From: Chlorella sorokiniana
Lineage: Eukaryota > Chlorophyta > Trebouxiophyceae > Chlorellales > Chlorellaceae
Length of the DNA stretch: 64,000 nt
Reading direction: 5' to 3'
Assembly (NCBI GenBank): GCA_025917655.1
Contig: CP084610.1
Location: 1,178,001-1,242,000, forward strand
Shown here: positions 20,459 to 30,413 of the stretch, piece by piece
How the letters are laid out: every line of letters begins with the position of its first letter
Numbering within the stretch: the first letter of the stretch is position 1
The notes under the pieces: model-generated
Database searches by the model: none
What the model was told of the DNA's origin: nothing
Seen by the model: only the letters and a program-made list of their open reading frames with translations
Translations under genes and position numbers: made by a program

Positions 20459-21035
20459 AGCCAAGCTCTCCCTTTCATGCTTGCCTGTATGGCTTGTTTC
20501 CGCGCTCTCGTTCTTCATTTCATTGCAGTTGCGGCTTGCATGCTATTTCCATCAAAAGTTCAATGCGATCGTTCGCGCCCCTCTGCATGTCCCTTATCGC
20601 CTGCGTGCCCGCTGTCATGCAATCAGATGCCAGCCACTCTGCACAAAATGAGTGTGAAGTGTGAATTTAAGGCAGTACAGCTGAAACCAAAACGCAATGG
20701 CTGCTTGGGTTTGGCAAGGGCAGAGCCCCTCAACTCAGATGCAACTGCGCAGGATAGCTGGTCAAGACTTCCTTGGTTGTCAGCATGCCATTCTGCCACA
20801 ATATCAGTGTTTCTTTGCTAACTGCTGCTGCTGTGTGCTACGACGCTGCCAGCCTGATGTGCATCCAAGCTAGTTTTGCGACTTTCAAACAGGATCAAGA
20901 CAGCAACACAAAGTGAATTGCTGGTTTGAATGAAACAGCAGTTCTCAGTAATGGAGAAGAATACCCTGACGTGTGGTTTTGGGAGGTAGAGCAGCATGTT
21001 TGGTGTTTTGTCGCTTACGTTCCCGGCACAACGCA
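20459..21035. other. Convergent intergenic region
   Basis: Lies between the stops of the indoleglycerol phosphate synthase gene (+) and the plastid protein gene (-). It is AT-richer than its surroundings, as for two abutting 3' UTRs. I found no TGTAA on the plus strand and no other gene. Confidence 0.5.
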
Positions 21036-22857
21036 TCAGGCTGCCCGGATGAAGTCAGCCACCTCCGACAGGCCCGCTGCAGCATATCGGTCCGCCACTC
21101 CACCGCGAATGTCATCCCAGCTCACTTCACCTGCCGCTGCCGCGTTCATGAGCCAATCTGCCTCCTCCATCTCCTGTTGCTTTTCTGCACCAGACACAAC
21201 AGTAGAACCAAGCTGCGGTCTGCATGCCCTCACCATAAACGTGTTTGCTACGACACAGCCCATCATCTCATGCACTTGATATCAGCCCCAACTTGCCTGT
21301 CTTTATCACAGTCTTCATGCCCGGCATGTTGCTCATCTCGTCTTGCTCTTCCAAAGCAGCGCGAATGTCAGCAGACCCGCCCGTCAGCCGGGCGGCATCA
21401 CGCATGCCAGCAAAGCCGTCCACGAAAGACCACCAAGGCATGCGCAACGACAACCGTGCCTGCAACAAGGCAGGCCGGAAAGTGATGCTTGTCCATGGCA
21501 AGGAACGATCCACATGCCATCCCCCTGCTCTCTTCACTCCACTCGCGCATTGCACAATGTGACCAAGGCGTTCTCAAGCACATGTGTACACCCGCCCACG
21601 CACCACATCGCGAGCCTCCTCCTCACGCCCCACGCGCGCCATCAGCTGGCTGTTGAACTCGTAGGGTCGGCCCCAGCCTGGGAAGTGTGAGTTGCGCATG
21701 TACCACTCGCCTGACGGCACAACAAAAGGCAGGGCGCGTGGGAGGAGGAGGGTCAGGCCAGGGCGGGCGGGCAGGGTGGGCGGGCAGGGTGACTCAGGAG
21801 CGCATCGCTGACCAGCCTGTTGAACTCGTGCGCTTCATCCCTCACAGCCCTCAACCGCCATCCACCTGTGATGAGTGCGCTCATTGTATCCTCCTTGGCA
21901 AGGTGGGCGAGGGCTAGCCGCTCTGCCACGTCTGGGTACATCCCCGCCTGCAGGGACGGAGCGGGACGGAGCATGACCTTCAGGCGATGCATGCCGCACA
22001 CACACCGCTGCAGTCGAAAGATGGACGTCGCCCCTCCCTCCCTCCACGGGCCGCTGACCTTGCGCGTCAGGTACGCGTCCAGACTGGGCAAGCCGCTCCG
22101 CGAAACAGCGCCCGCCTCGTACAGTGCAGCGCCGTCGCCGCCAGCTGCATCCGCCACGGCGCCGCTGCCGTCGTCGCTGTTCTCTTCCTCCGCCAGGGCA
22201 CGGTGGAGGTACTCGTCAAGAGAGCGAGCTAGCAAGCGCACCTGAAAAGCATGGAAGAGGCACACAAAGCCAAGCTTGTTGCAGGACCAACCTTCGGTTC
22301 CCACGCTGCAGCGCGCATCCCTGGCGGCCGGCTCCCTCGCACGCACCTGGGTGCCTCCACGCTCCTGCTGAACCACAGGAAGCTCCATGCCCTTGTGCCC
22401 CTCCGGCCAGCGCAGCAGGCAGGTGAGCGTGCTGGTTGCGCTGCTCTGCTGCTGATGCTGTTGAGCGAGCGGGATGAGGAGCGGGTGCAAGCCCCGCCTG
22501 TCAGCAGGCGATACAATGTTGTGGCCCTGCGCCTCCAATACCTGTCGCAGGCAAAAAGCAAGCAGCGGCAAGGTGATCCAGCGGGCATCACAAGCAGTGG
22601 CATAAGGCCGGATCAGCAGCATCAGCGTAAGATACTTCAAGCACCAGCTATCATAGGGGCTCTCTCACCCGCAAAAGTGTCTCCACCTTGGGCCGGCCTG
22701 GCACCACTGCCACCTCGTTTACATACCGCACATGCTCTGTTGATGCAGCCGAGGCCCGCAAGGGGGCTGCAACGCAACTGCGCCGGGCACTGCCGCTCTG
22801 CTGTCGGCGTGCAGCGCGGAGGTGGGGGCCGCCACTGAGGCTGCTCAACGACTGCAT
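21036..22857 (-). CDS. Conserved plastid protein of unknown function (At1g16080-like)
   Basis: The N terminus (MQSLSSLSGGPHLRAARRQQ..., rich in Ser, Arg and Ala) looks like a chloroplast transit peptide. Exons, in order, give YVNEVAVVPGRPKVETLL, VLEAQGHNIVSPADRRGLHP, LLIPLAQ, TCLLRWPEGHKGMELPVV, VRLLARSLDEYLHRALAEEE, LPSLDAYLTRKV, YPDVAERLALAHL, SALITG, EWYMRNSHFPGWGRPYEFN, LMARVGREEEARDVVRVSL, RMPWWSFVDGFAGM, and a final EVADFIRAA. From memory, this order of blocks matches a plant chloroplast-located family typified by Arabidopsis At1g16080, which has no known biochemical role. The helical, TPR-like repeats suggest a scaffold or assembly factor; that is inference. Starts are 388 bases apart from the divergent TBC1D13-like gene. 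Confidence 0.75.
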
Positions 22858-23245
22858 GCGTCCACCTCTACAGGAGAGAGAATGCCTGGCTCGATAGTGC
22901 CCTCACTGAGGGTGATGCACGCAACAGGAAGCGACTCTCCAGCACAGCCTTTCAGCAAATGCGTCGCAGGGGGCCTCAGGTGGTGCACAATGACTGGATG
23001 TGACCTTCAATGTTTGGTCAGCCAGCAATGGAGGCCACACGCCCCACCTGGCGTCATGCCCAAAGTCGACCGCCTCGCAGCACAGCACGCGGCTGAGAGG
23101 AGGTCAGGGCGCCTCAAACCCGACGTATGCCATTGTCCGATTGACCACAGCATATTGTGTAACCTGGTAAGGCTTCCAGCCCGTCATGGCCTTGTCGGTC
23201 GATCACAGTTGACAGAAGACAAGGACGGGCTGGGCGCCAGACGGC
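22858..23245. promoter_or_regulatory. Divergent promoter region (plastid protein / TBC1D13-like)
   Basis: 388 bases between two divergent start codons, holding the 5' UTRs and promoters of both genes. No distinct box recognised. Confidence 0.5.
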
Positions 23246-26117
23246 ATGGCAGACCCTCTAGGTGTCTTGGCGTCGCATGTGGCAGCACTGGCTGGGTGCC
23301 CGGTATCTCCTTCCCCGAACAGCGGCATCGCTGGCGGCTCTGGCAGCGGTTCAAGCAGCCCCACAGCGAACGGCAGTGGTGCTGGATCCCCTTGGCCCCG
23401 TCGGCAGCAGCACCAGCAACAAGAAGGCCAGCAGCAGCAGCCTGCAGGTTTGGCGCTCGCTCCCGGACCTGGGCAGGCGGCGCCAGCACCACCGCTCGCC
23501 ACGGCGCCGCCCGCCTCGCGAGCCCACGCCTTCCGCGCAGTGCTGGCGCCAGATGTGGTGGACCTCTGCGCCCTGCGTGCGCTGGCTTACGACGGCGTGC
23601 CCGACAGCGAGCGGGGCCTGCGCGCCGCCGTGTGGCGCCTGCTGCTGGGCCTGCTGCCGCCGGAGCGCGCGCAGTGGGAGCGGGTGCTGCGCCGCAAGCG
23701 GGCAGAGTATGCGCAGTTCTGTGAGGTGGGTGGCTGCCGGGCGCGCGCTCGGCCAGCTGCATGCTGCAAGCCTGCGTCAGGCGCTGCAGCCTGCCATCAT
23801 GCTTTGAAGCGATCCGGCCGACGAGGGGCTGCGCTGCCGCCCCTGGAGAACAGCCGGCCTCCTGAAGCTGATGCAGCCTGCAGCGTGCGCCCCCAGCGCG
23901 TTGTGTGATTGCTGACGTGGCCGCCCCTTGGCCTGCCCCCTGGGCCCTTCTGTGCGCTTGCAGGAGCTGATAGTGGACCCCAAGAACCTGGGGCACACCC
24001 CTCTGACCTGGAGGCTGCCCCCGGCTCCCACCCCAACCCCCTCGTCTCCCACGGCAGCGGCGCCAGCAGCAGCAGCGGCGCCAGCGAGGAGGGCGGCGCG
24101 GGCACGGGGCTCGGCGGCGCCGACGCCGCGGCCGGCGCGCTGCAGCGGCTGGCGCTCAGCCAGGACGATCACCCGCTGAGCACCAGCAGCAGCAGCCGGT
24201 GGCAGGCATACTTTCAGGTGGGCGCATGGGCAGGGGGCGGCTCTGTCTCCACACGGGACAGCTGCGCAGCCTGTCGCCCCAGCTGGGCAGCGCCGTGCCG
24301 AGGTGGCTTGCAGGCGGCACCAGGCAGCACAGCTTGCCCGCCTGCTTGTTTGTGCTCATCGCCCCCCCCTTGCGCTGCCGCCGCCCCCACCCACCCCACA
24401 CACACAGGACGTGGAGGTGCAGGAGCAGATTGAGCGGGACGTGGCGCGCACCCACCCCGACATGCACTTCTTCTCAGCCGCGTCCCGCGCCGCCGAGCAG
24501 CACCGCGCCCAGATGCGCCGCGCCCTCTTTGTGTTCGCCAAGCTCAACCCGGGGCTGCGCTACGTGCAGGTGGGGCGGCTGGGCGGCTGGGCTGGGTGGC
24601 AAGAGCGGGGGCAGCAGAGCTTGCGGTGGCTTGGCAGAAATGAACAGAAGGGAGCAGGAGGGGCAGCCAATCGCGATCGGCTGCGCTAGCAGCAGGGTGT
24701 GTCGCCTCTCCAGCCTCCTGCCGACCCGCTGGCTGGCCGACGGCTGCATCAGAGCCATGCACGCACGTCGCACGGCCACCTCTCTCCCCCAATTCTGCTC
24801 GCCCCCGAGCCATGCCACCACTTACAACAAATGTGTTGCCCGCGCTGACACGCCCCCTGCGGCCGCACCGTGCAGGGCATGAACGAGCTGTACGCCCCGC
24901 TGTACTGGCTCTTCCGCACCGACCCGACCCCGCCGCCGCCGAGGCCGCCGAGGCCGACGCCTTCTTCTGCTTCTGCGACCTCATGGGCGAGTTCCGGGAC
25001 CACTTCTGCCAGCAGCTGGTGGGCGGTGGGCGGTGTGTATGGCGGGGGCGGGGGGGAACACCACGGCTACAGATGGCATGGCTGCTGCCACATTGCGGAT
25101 CGGCACCTGCAGGCAGCGGCTGCATCTGGGCAGCGTGGGCCATGCCTGCCGGGCTGGGCCTGCAGCCGGCGCAAGGCCACCGCTGCACCATCAGCCCGTG
25201 CTAACCAGCACAGCGAGGCTTGCGCTGCTTGTGCCCTTGCGTGGGCCTGGCAGCCGATGGCGCCACCTGGCCCCGGCCCACTTCCACCCTGCTGGCCCCC
25301 CAAGCAGGACAACAGCACGGTGGGCATCAAGGCGACGATGGCGCGGCTGAGCGGCGCGGTGCGGGCGGCCGACGAGGAGCTGTGGGAGCACCTGGAGCGG
25401 GGCCAGCGCATCAACCCGCAGTTCTACGCCTTCAGGTGCGCCTGGGGGAGGGGAAGGGGGGGGAATTGGCGGGGCAGCAGGCCAAAGGCGTTGGGTGAGC
25501 CTGCTGTGAGCGCCACCCGGAGCAGGACAAAGGCATGGGGGATCCAGGCTTGGGATTGGGCGCAGAAATTGCTGCCGCTGTGCTTCTGGCGGCTGGCCGC
25601 CGCACAGCGACCGTGCAGGGCTGCGACCCGCGTGCTGTGCAGAAGAGTTCCGCTGATCAGCCCTCCTCCGCACCCCCGCGCCCCCATCCCCACCCCTGCA
25701 GGTGGATCACCCTGGCCCTGACCCAGGAGTTTGCCTTCCCGACGCCGTGCGCCTGTGGGACTCGCTGCTGTCCGACCCGGCGGGCCGCACCGACTGCCTG
25801 CTGCGCCTCTGCACCGCCATGCTGCTGCACGTGCGCCAGGAGCTGCTGGAGGTGAGGGGCGCCCAGGCCGGCTGCACCAACCGCCGACGGTCTGCAGTGT
25901 TGCAGCCTGACAAATGGCGTCGGCCCCGAGGCTTGCTCTGGGGGTCCGCAGCTGTCTGGCGACTCGACTCCCACCGCCGCGCCCTGCGCCAACCCTGCAG
26001 GGCGACTTTGCCGCCAACATGAAGCTGCTGCAGCGCTACCCGCCGGTGGACGTGCACCTCATACTGCGGCGGGCAGAGGCGCTGAAGCGCATGAAGACCG
26101 TCATTGTGCTCAGCTGA
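23246..26117 (+). CDS. TBC-domain Rab GTPase-activating protein, TBC1D13 type
   Basis: A Rab GAP speeds GTP hydrolysis by Rab proteins and so controls membrane traffic (TBC1D13 acts on Rab35 in animals). After a Ser/Gly/Gln-rich N terminus from ATG 23246 the TBC domain starts with ALRALAYDGVPDSERGLRAAVWRLLLGLLP. It continues with SRWQAYFQDVEVQEQIERDVARTHPD, which holds the arginine finger IxxDxxR, then FVFAKLNPGLRYVQGMNEL with the glutamine finger YxQGMN (split by an intron, acceptor at about 24875), DAFFCFCDLMGEFRD, GIKATMARLSGAVR, LRWITLALTQEF-type segment, DAVRLWDSLLSDP, MLLHVRQELLEGDFAANMKLLQRYPPVDVHLIL. Both catalytic residues are present, so the GAP should be active. A one-base slip occurs in the C-run at 24018-24022. 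The stop overlaps no other gene; the convergent MBOAT gene ends 276 bases downstream. Confidence 0.94.
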
Positions 26118-26223
26118 CGGCTGCTGCGAGCCTGCAGCCCCAGCCAGCCCTGCCAACCGTTGACACCCGTCCCGACCACTGGTCTTGCTTGTTGTCCTGC
26201 ACTGTTACCGCTGAACTTGTCGA

Positions 26224-26228
26224 TTACA
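26224..26228 (-). terminator. TGTAA poly(A) signal for the MBOAT gene
   Basis: TGTAA on the minus strand, about 165 bases past the MBOAT stop at 26393 and upstream of the convergent TBC gene's own signal at 26289. Confidence 0.55.
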
Positions 26229-26288
26229 TGTCCGTTCCATTTTCCCGGCTGGAATTTTCAAACGTTGTTAGGCGACTTTGTTGTATAA

Positions 26289-26293
26289 TGTAA
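26289..26293 (+). terminator. TGTAA poly(A) signal for the TBC1D13-like gene
   Basis: TGTAA in an AT-rich stretch about 172 bases after the stop at 26117. It lies past the opposing signal at 26224, so the two 3' UTRs probably overlap. Confidence 0.55.
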
Positions 26294-26392
26294 AAACGAC
26301 AGCTAGAACAGCAGTTTGTATGATAGCAAGTTGATTTCACTCCTCCTTTCCTTGCAGCCTTTGCAGCTGGCTTCTCATGCCGCAAGCCGCCC

Positions 26393-28787
26393 TCACTGCC
26401 ATGCCAGCTTGGTGGGCTTGCAGCGCTGGAAGCAGGCGGCCTTGGTGTGGGTGCCCTGCTGGCGGCCGTTGGCCAGGCGGGCAGCATTCAGCATGCAGAA
26501 GGGAAGGTTGACTGCGTGGAACCAGGCCAGGAAGCGGGGCAGAGATGGACCCAGCGGCAGCTGCAGCACGAGCGAAGGAAGGGAGACAGGCAGTCAGCCA
26601 AAAAACCCTGACAACGAGCGCTGCCTGCCGCCAGATGTGAGCTGCACCGCGGCCCTTGCCTGCACCAGCAGCGTGGTCTGGGTGGCGCACTGCACCAGCG
26701 CGGCCCGCAGGTAGGGGTGCACGTGGGCCCAGCGGCTGCCGCCGTGCTTCGCCAGCGAACGCTCCGTCAGCAGGGCGGTGGTCTGGATGACTCCAAACGT
26801 TAGCCAGGCACTGCATTGTTTTGCCACAAGAAGGATAGCTGTACTTCACAAGTAATGGGCGGCACGCCCCCTCCCCCCTCTTCCCCACCACCAGCTTGCC
26901 TATTGATTCCATGCAGCAGCGAAGAGAGGGCGACAGTGACGATGCAGGCGGCAGGGGTGGCGCCCAGCGGCAGGTACACGTACTGGCGCAGCCAGCGGTA
27001 CCAGCTGCACACAGGAGGGGACTTTCGTGTCGTCGGGTGCAATCCCAGCGCTCACAAAGCTCGAAAGCGTGACCCCTCGCCTGACGTGGAAGTTGCGCCA
27101 GAAGGTGCGGGGGCTGGTGCTGGAGCGCAGGAAGCCCACCGGCGCCTCATCCACAAGGGAGATGCCCAGGGCGGCAGAGCTGAGGCGTGCAACTGTCCAG
27201 GGCACTGCAGCATCACGGACGCCAGGTCCGTCATACTGTGCAGAGCTCAAGCGGTTAGGAGGGGCTTCTGGGCAGGGAAGACCTGCGGGCACCTTGCACC
27301 GCCCGCCATGGCCTCGCACCCACCGAAGTTTTGGGCAAACAGCGCAGCCAGCACGCAAAGCCCGCCAAGCGCGCCACCGCCTCGCACCAGGCGCGGCCTG
27401 CAGGGCATGCACGCTTCAAAACCTCAACTTAGCAGCTGGGTCGAGCACCACTGGCGGCGCCAGGGGCAGCTGCAGCACCCACGTGACAGCGAGGCGCCCT
27501 TCCACCCCGAACATGCGGCGGCGGCCTGCTGGTAGTACTGGGCTGCGGGCAGGAGTGGGCCCCCAACGTAGGCGGGGGATGCAGGGCGTACGAGAGGAAG
27601 GCGGGCCAGGAGGTGCTGGTGGGGCCCGTCGTGCTGGCGGCGGGCGCCTTTCGGGGGCTCTCTGCGCGGACAGGCAGCGCATCGCAGCCAGCGTGTGATA
27701 CGATGACAGCGGTTTAAGCACCAAAACAGGGCTGCTCCCGGGTGAGGGCCTCCACCGCACCGCTCAGGACTGCCAGGACCTCCAGCTCCGAGCTGTTCTC
27801 CGCTTCAGCGCCCCCACAGCCTTGATGCGGGGTGAAACAGCGGCGGTGCTGGCGGCGCGTTGCACAGCGGACGGGCGGTTTGCCTCCACTGTGCGCTTGC
27901 TCAGGGTGTCCAGGCCCCAGCTGCAGCACAAGAGCAGGCCACGTAAGGTAGCAAAGGGGCAGCACCGCTGACCAGGAAACGGCTCTCACAGCGCCGGGCA
28001 GCACCCAGCAAATCCCACCTGATAAATCGCATGACTGTGTAGCGGAAGGTGATTCCAACGGTGAAGTGGGGGTGCCACGCCTGTGAATCCATCCAGCGCG
28101 CGCAGCAGACAGGCACATGCCGTCGCCACCCAGCACACGTGCGCACCAGTGGGCGGCGGCGGCGCCTTGGAGGCGTTGCTCACAAGCAGCGCAACCAGTG
28201 CATAAACCCAGACCAGGGTGCAAGCCACGCCAATGCGCAGTCGCAGTGCCTGTGCAGCTGAGACAAGCAGGCGCCCGGCTGCAAGGAAGGCCAGGGGCCA
28301 GGTGGCGTCGCCGCCGTGCAGGCCGACGGCCAGCGCCACGCCCATCAGCGCATTGGCATCGTGGAAAATGCCCAGCTGGGCGCATGGCCCAATCCTCTTC
28401 TGGCGTCCAAGCCTGAGAGGGGCACAAGCTTGAAGGGAAGGTTGTTTGGTCAGCTGTTGCTGTGGCGGCAGCGCTGCCGCAGGTCAGATGCCCTGCAGCC
28501 TTGCTGCCATGGCAATTGCTGTCATGAAGATGTGGTGTCAGGCTTCCTGATGCAGGAAGTATTCCCTAGTTGCAGGCTTGCAGCGCCCCTCACCTCACAA
28601 TACCGGTCAAACAGGCGCAGCAGAAGAGCTGCACGGCCAGCAGGCTCCCCATCCAGCCCTCGTAGCGCACCAAGGCAAAGAAGCCGCCAGGCGAAGTGCC
28701 AGGCCTGAGGAGGGCCAGCATACCATGCCTGAGCACGGCTCCAGCTCCTACGACCCACACAACCAAAGCCGCTCTGCAAAGATTCAT
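26393..28787 (-). CDS. Membrane-bound O-acyltransferase (MBOAT) family protein
   Basis: Multi-pass membrane protein, probably ER, that would transfer acyl groups to a lipid, sugar or protein. Hydrophobic exons occur along the length: LVVWVVGAGAVLRHGMLAL and LLAVQLFCCACLTGIV near the start, GIFHDANALMGVALAVGL, ACTLVWVYALVALLV, and RLAVTWVLQLPLAP. The diagnostic block is SPRTFWRNFHV followed by WYRWLRQYVYLPLGATPAA and VTVALSSLLHGI, with the conserved MBOAT histidine in LLHG. It ends KPTKLAWQ at 26393. Alternatives within the superfamily (Gup1/Hhat-like, sterol or glycerolipid acyltransferase, cell-wall acetylation) cannot be separated here. The start at 28787 gives an immediate membrane segment. 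Intron borders in the middle are unsure. Confidence 0.68.
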
Positions 28788-29133
28788 GGCTTGAAAGTGA
28801 CAGGTTCAAAGCAGGAGAGAGCGCTCAGGTTTGAAGTGCCCGGCGGGAAGAAAGGAGTGCTTCATGACTCCTGCAGCAGGCGCGTCTGTGCGCCTGACTG
28901 CATTAACTGATGGACCTCAAAGACCCTACATGATAATCATTTAAAAGGTCCAATGAGGACCTGCACGATGCAGGTGATGCCATAAAAAAGAGCTTGGAGT
29001 GTCGTGGAAGCACCAGTGGGTGCTGGGCCCAACTGCTAGCGTGCCAGTTGGTTGCAACGAAACATACAGGGTCGTGTATTCATTGCTTTGTCAAGGATTG
29101 CTGGAAAGAAAAATACCAAGACACGCACGCACG
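28788..29133. other. Intergenic region, tandem genes
   Basis: 346 bases between the MBOAT start and the stop of the next minus-strand gene, in an AT-richer context. It should hold the MBOAT promoter and the 3' UTR of the small membrane protein. Nothing else seen. Confidence 0.45.
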
Positions 29134-29972
29134 TCACACGGCTGCATCCACACTCGCAAGCGCCGAGTCATGCTCCCGCATGCGCTCGTCGGTTGTCTTG
29201 CGGGCCAGGCTGGAGCCCTGCTGCTGCCCGGCTTGCACGCCGCCATCCTCCTCCTTGGGCGGCGTGGGGCAGCAGCAAAGGGAGAGCAGCGTGAACGGAA
29301 GCATGATGAGGGCCGCGGGCAGGATGATGGGCAGCAGGATGATGACGAGCCAGCATGGCAGCGGCTTCACTCCCGGCTTGGCTTCAGCCGGGCCCTGTTG
29401 CTCGCTGCCGCCTGGGCGACCGCTCACAGAGCTGTACCGACGCGACGGCATGCGCACCGACGTCGCCACGCGGCCGGGCATGGGTTTGAGGCTGCGCTTT
29501 GAGCCGCCAGGCTGCTCGGCAGGCAGGGCGCCGGCCATCGACCTGGATGCAGGCGGCGGCGGCATGCTGGCCTGACCAGGCAAAGAAAGCCGCTGCTGCA
29601 TAGCCGCCTGTGACGCATCCTGGAACGCCGTGGTGGGCGGTGAAGTTGGCCTCAGCATCAGCTGCTCAAGGGGGCTGGGTGAGCGCCCTGCTCCCGCCTG
29701 CTGCTGGGCGGCAGCTGCGACGTTGACAGCGGGGCTGCTGGTCCTTGCGCCAACTGTCCCGATGCCGTTACCAAGCTTCTGGTCTCGATACACATACGGT
29801 ATGGGTTCCTGAGCCAACGCACAGTAAAGCGTTGGGACTTGCGGGACAGCGGAGGACAAGCTGCTTGCAGCCGCTACCAAAGCTAACCGCTCTCAGAGCA
29901 CCCCGAGACAAAGCAACTTACCCGGCGCCACACGCCGCCGTCATTCTCCGGCTTACTCTCTGAAGCTCCCAT
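29134..29972 (-). CDS. Small Pro/Ser/Gln-rich membrane protein with N-myristoylation motif
   Basis: Not recognised as a known family. Exon 1 (29972-29922) encodes MGASESKPENDGGVWRR, a good N-myristoylation sequence (Gly2, Ser6). After an intron, exon 2 (29808-29134) begins EPIPYVYRDQKLGNG and continues as a disordered Pro/Ser/Ala/Gln-rich stretch of about 130 residues. One hydrophobic segment (WLVIILLPIILPAALIMLPF) follows, immediately trailed by LLSLCCCPTPPK with three adjacent cysteines that could be palmitoylated, then a charged tail (LARKTTDERMREHDSALAS). Double lipid attachment plus a helix would tie both ends to a membrane; this is inference. The gene lies 219 bases past the RAD54 stop on the same strand. 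Confidence 0.6.
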
Positions 29973-30147
29973 CGTTGCGAGCTTCTGTGGGGCTTCAAAC
30001 CTGGTCTTAAATGACCACAAACGGTTGTTTCTGTGAAAGGAACCTACTCGAAAGAGGTTTTGGATGGTATCAACCAGATGCCTATTGCGTGCGGGAGGTA
30101 CTGCCGCCTGTGCACTGCCTAGATGCCCCATGGCTGATGACACTGCC

Positions 30148-30152
30148 TTACA
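30148..30152 (-). terminator. TGTAA poly(A) signal for RAD54
   Basis: TGTAA on the minus strand about 40 bases after the RAD54 stop at 30191. Confidence 0.5.
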
Positions 30153-30190
30153 GTGAACTCAGAAGCGCATTATCACAGTCGAGCCATGAA

Positions 30191-30375
30191 TCATTTGAAA
30201 TCTTCATCGCTGTCCGACAAGACGTGCACAGCCCGCTTGACCGCTGCCGCAAGGCCTTGCGCCTTTGCACTGCCAGCAGAACCCTTTGCCCTCAGGACAC
30301 CTGGCTTGGAGTCGCCCGCTGCTGTTGATGCGTTGCCCGCCGCATTCTCCTTTGCAGCCGCTGCATGCAGCTGTA

Positions 30376-30413
<38 letters not shown>

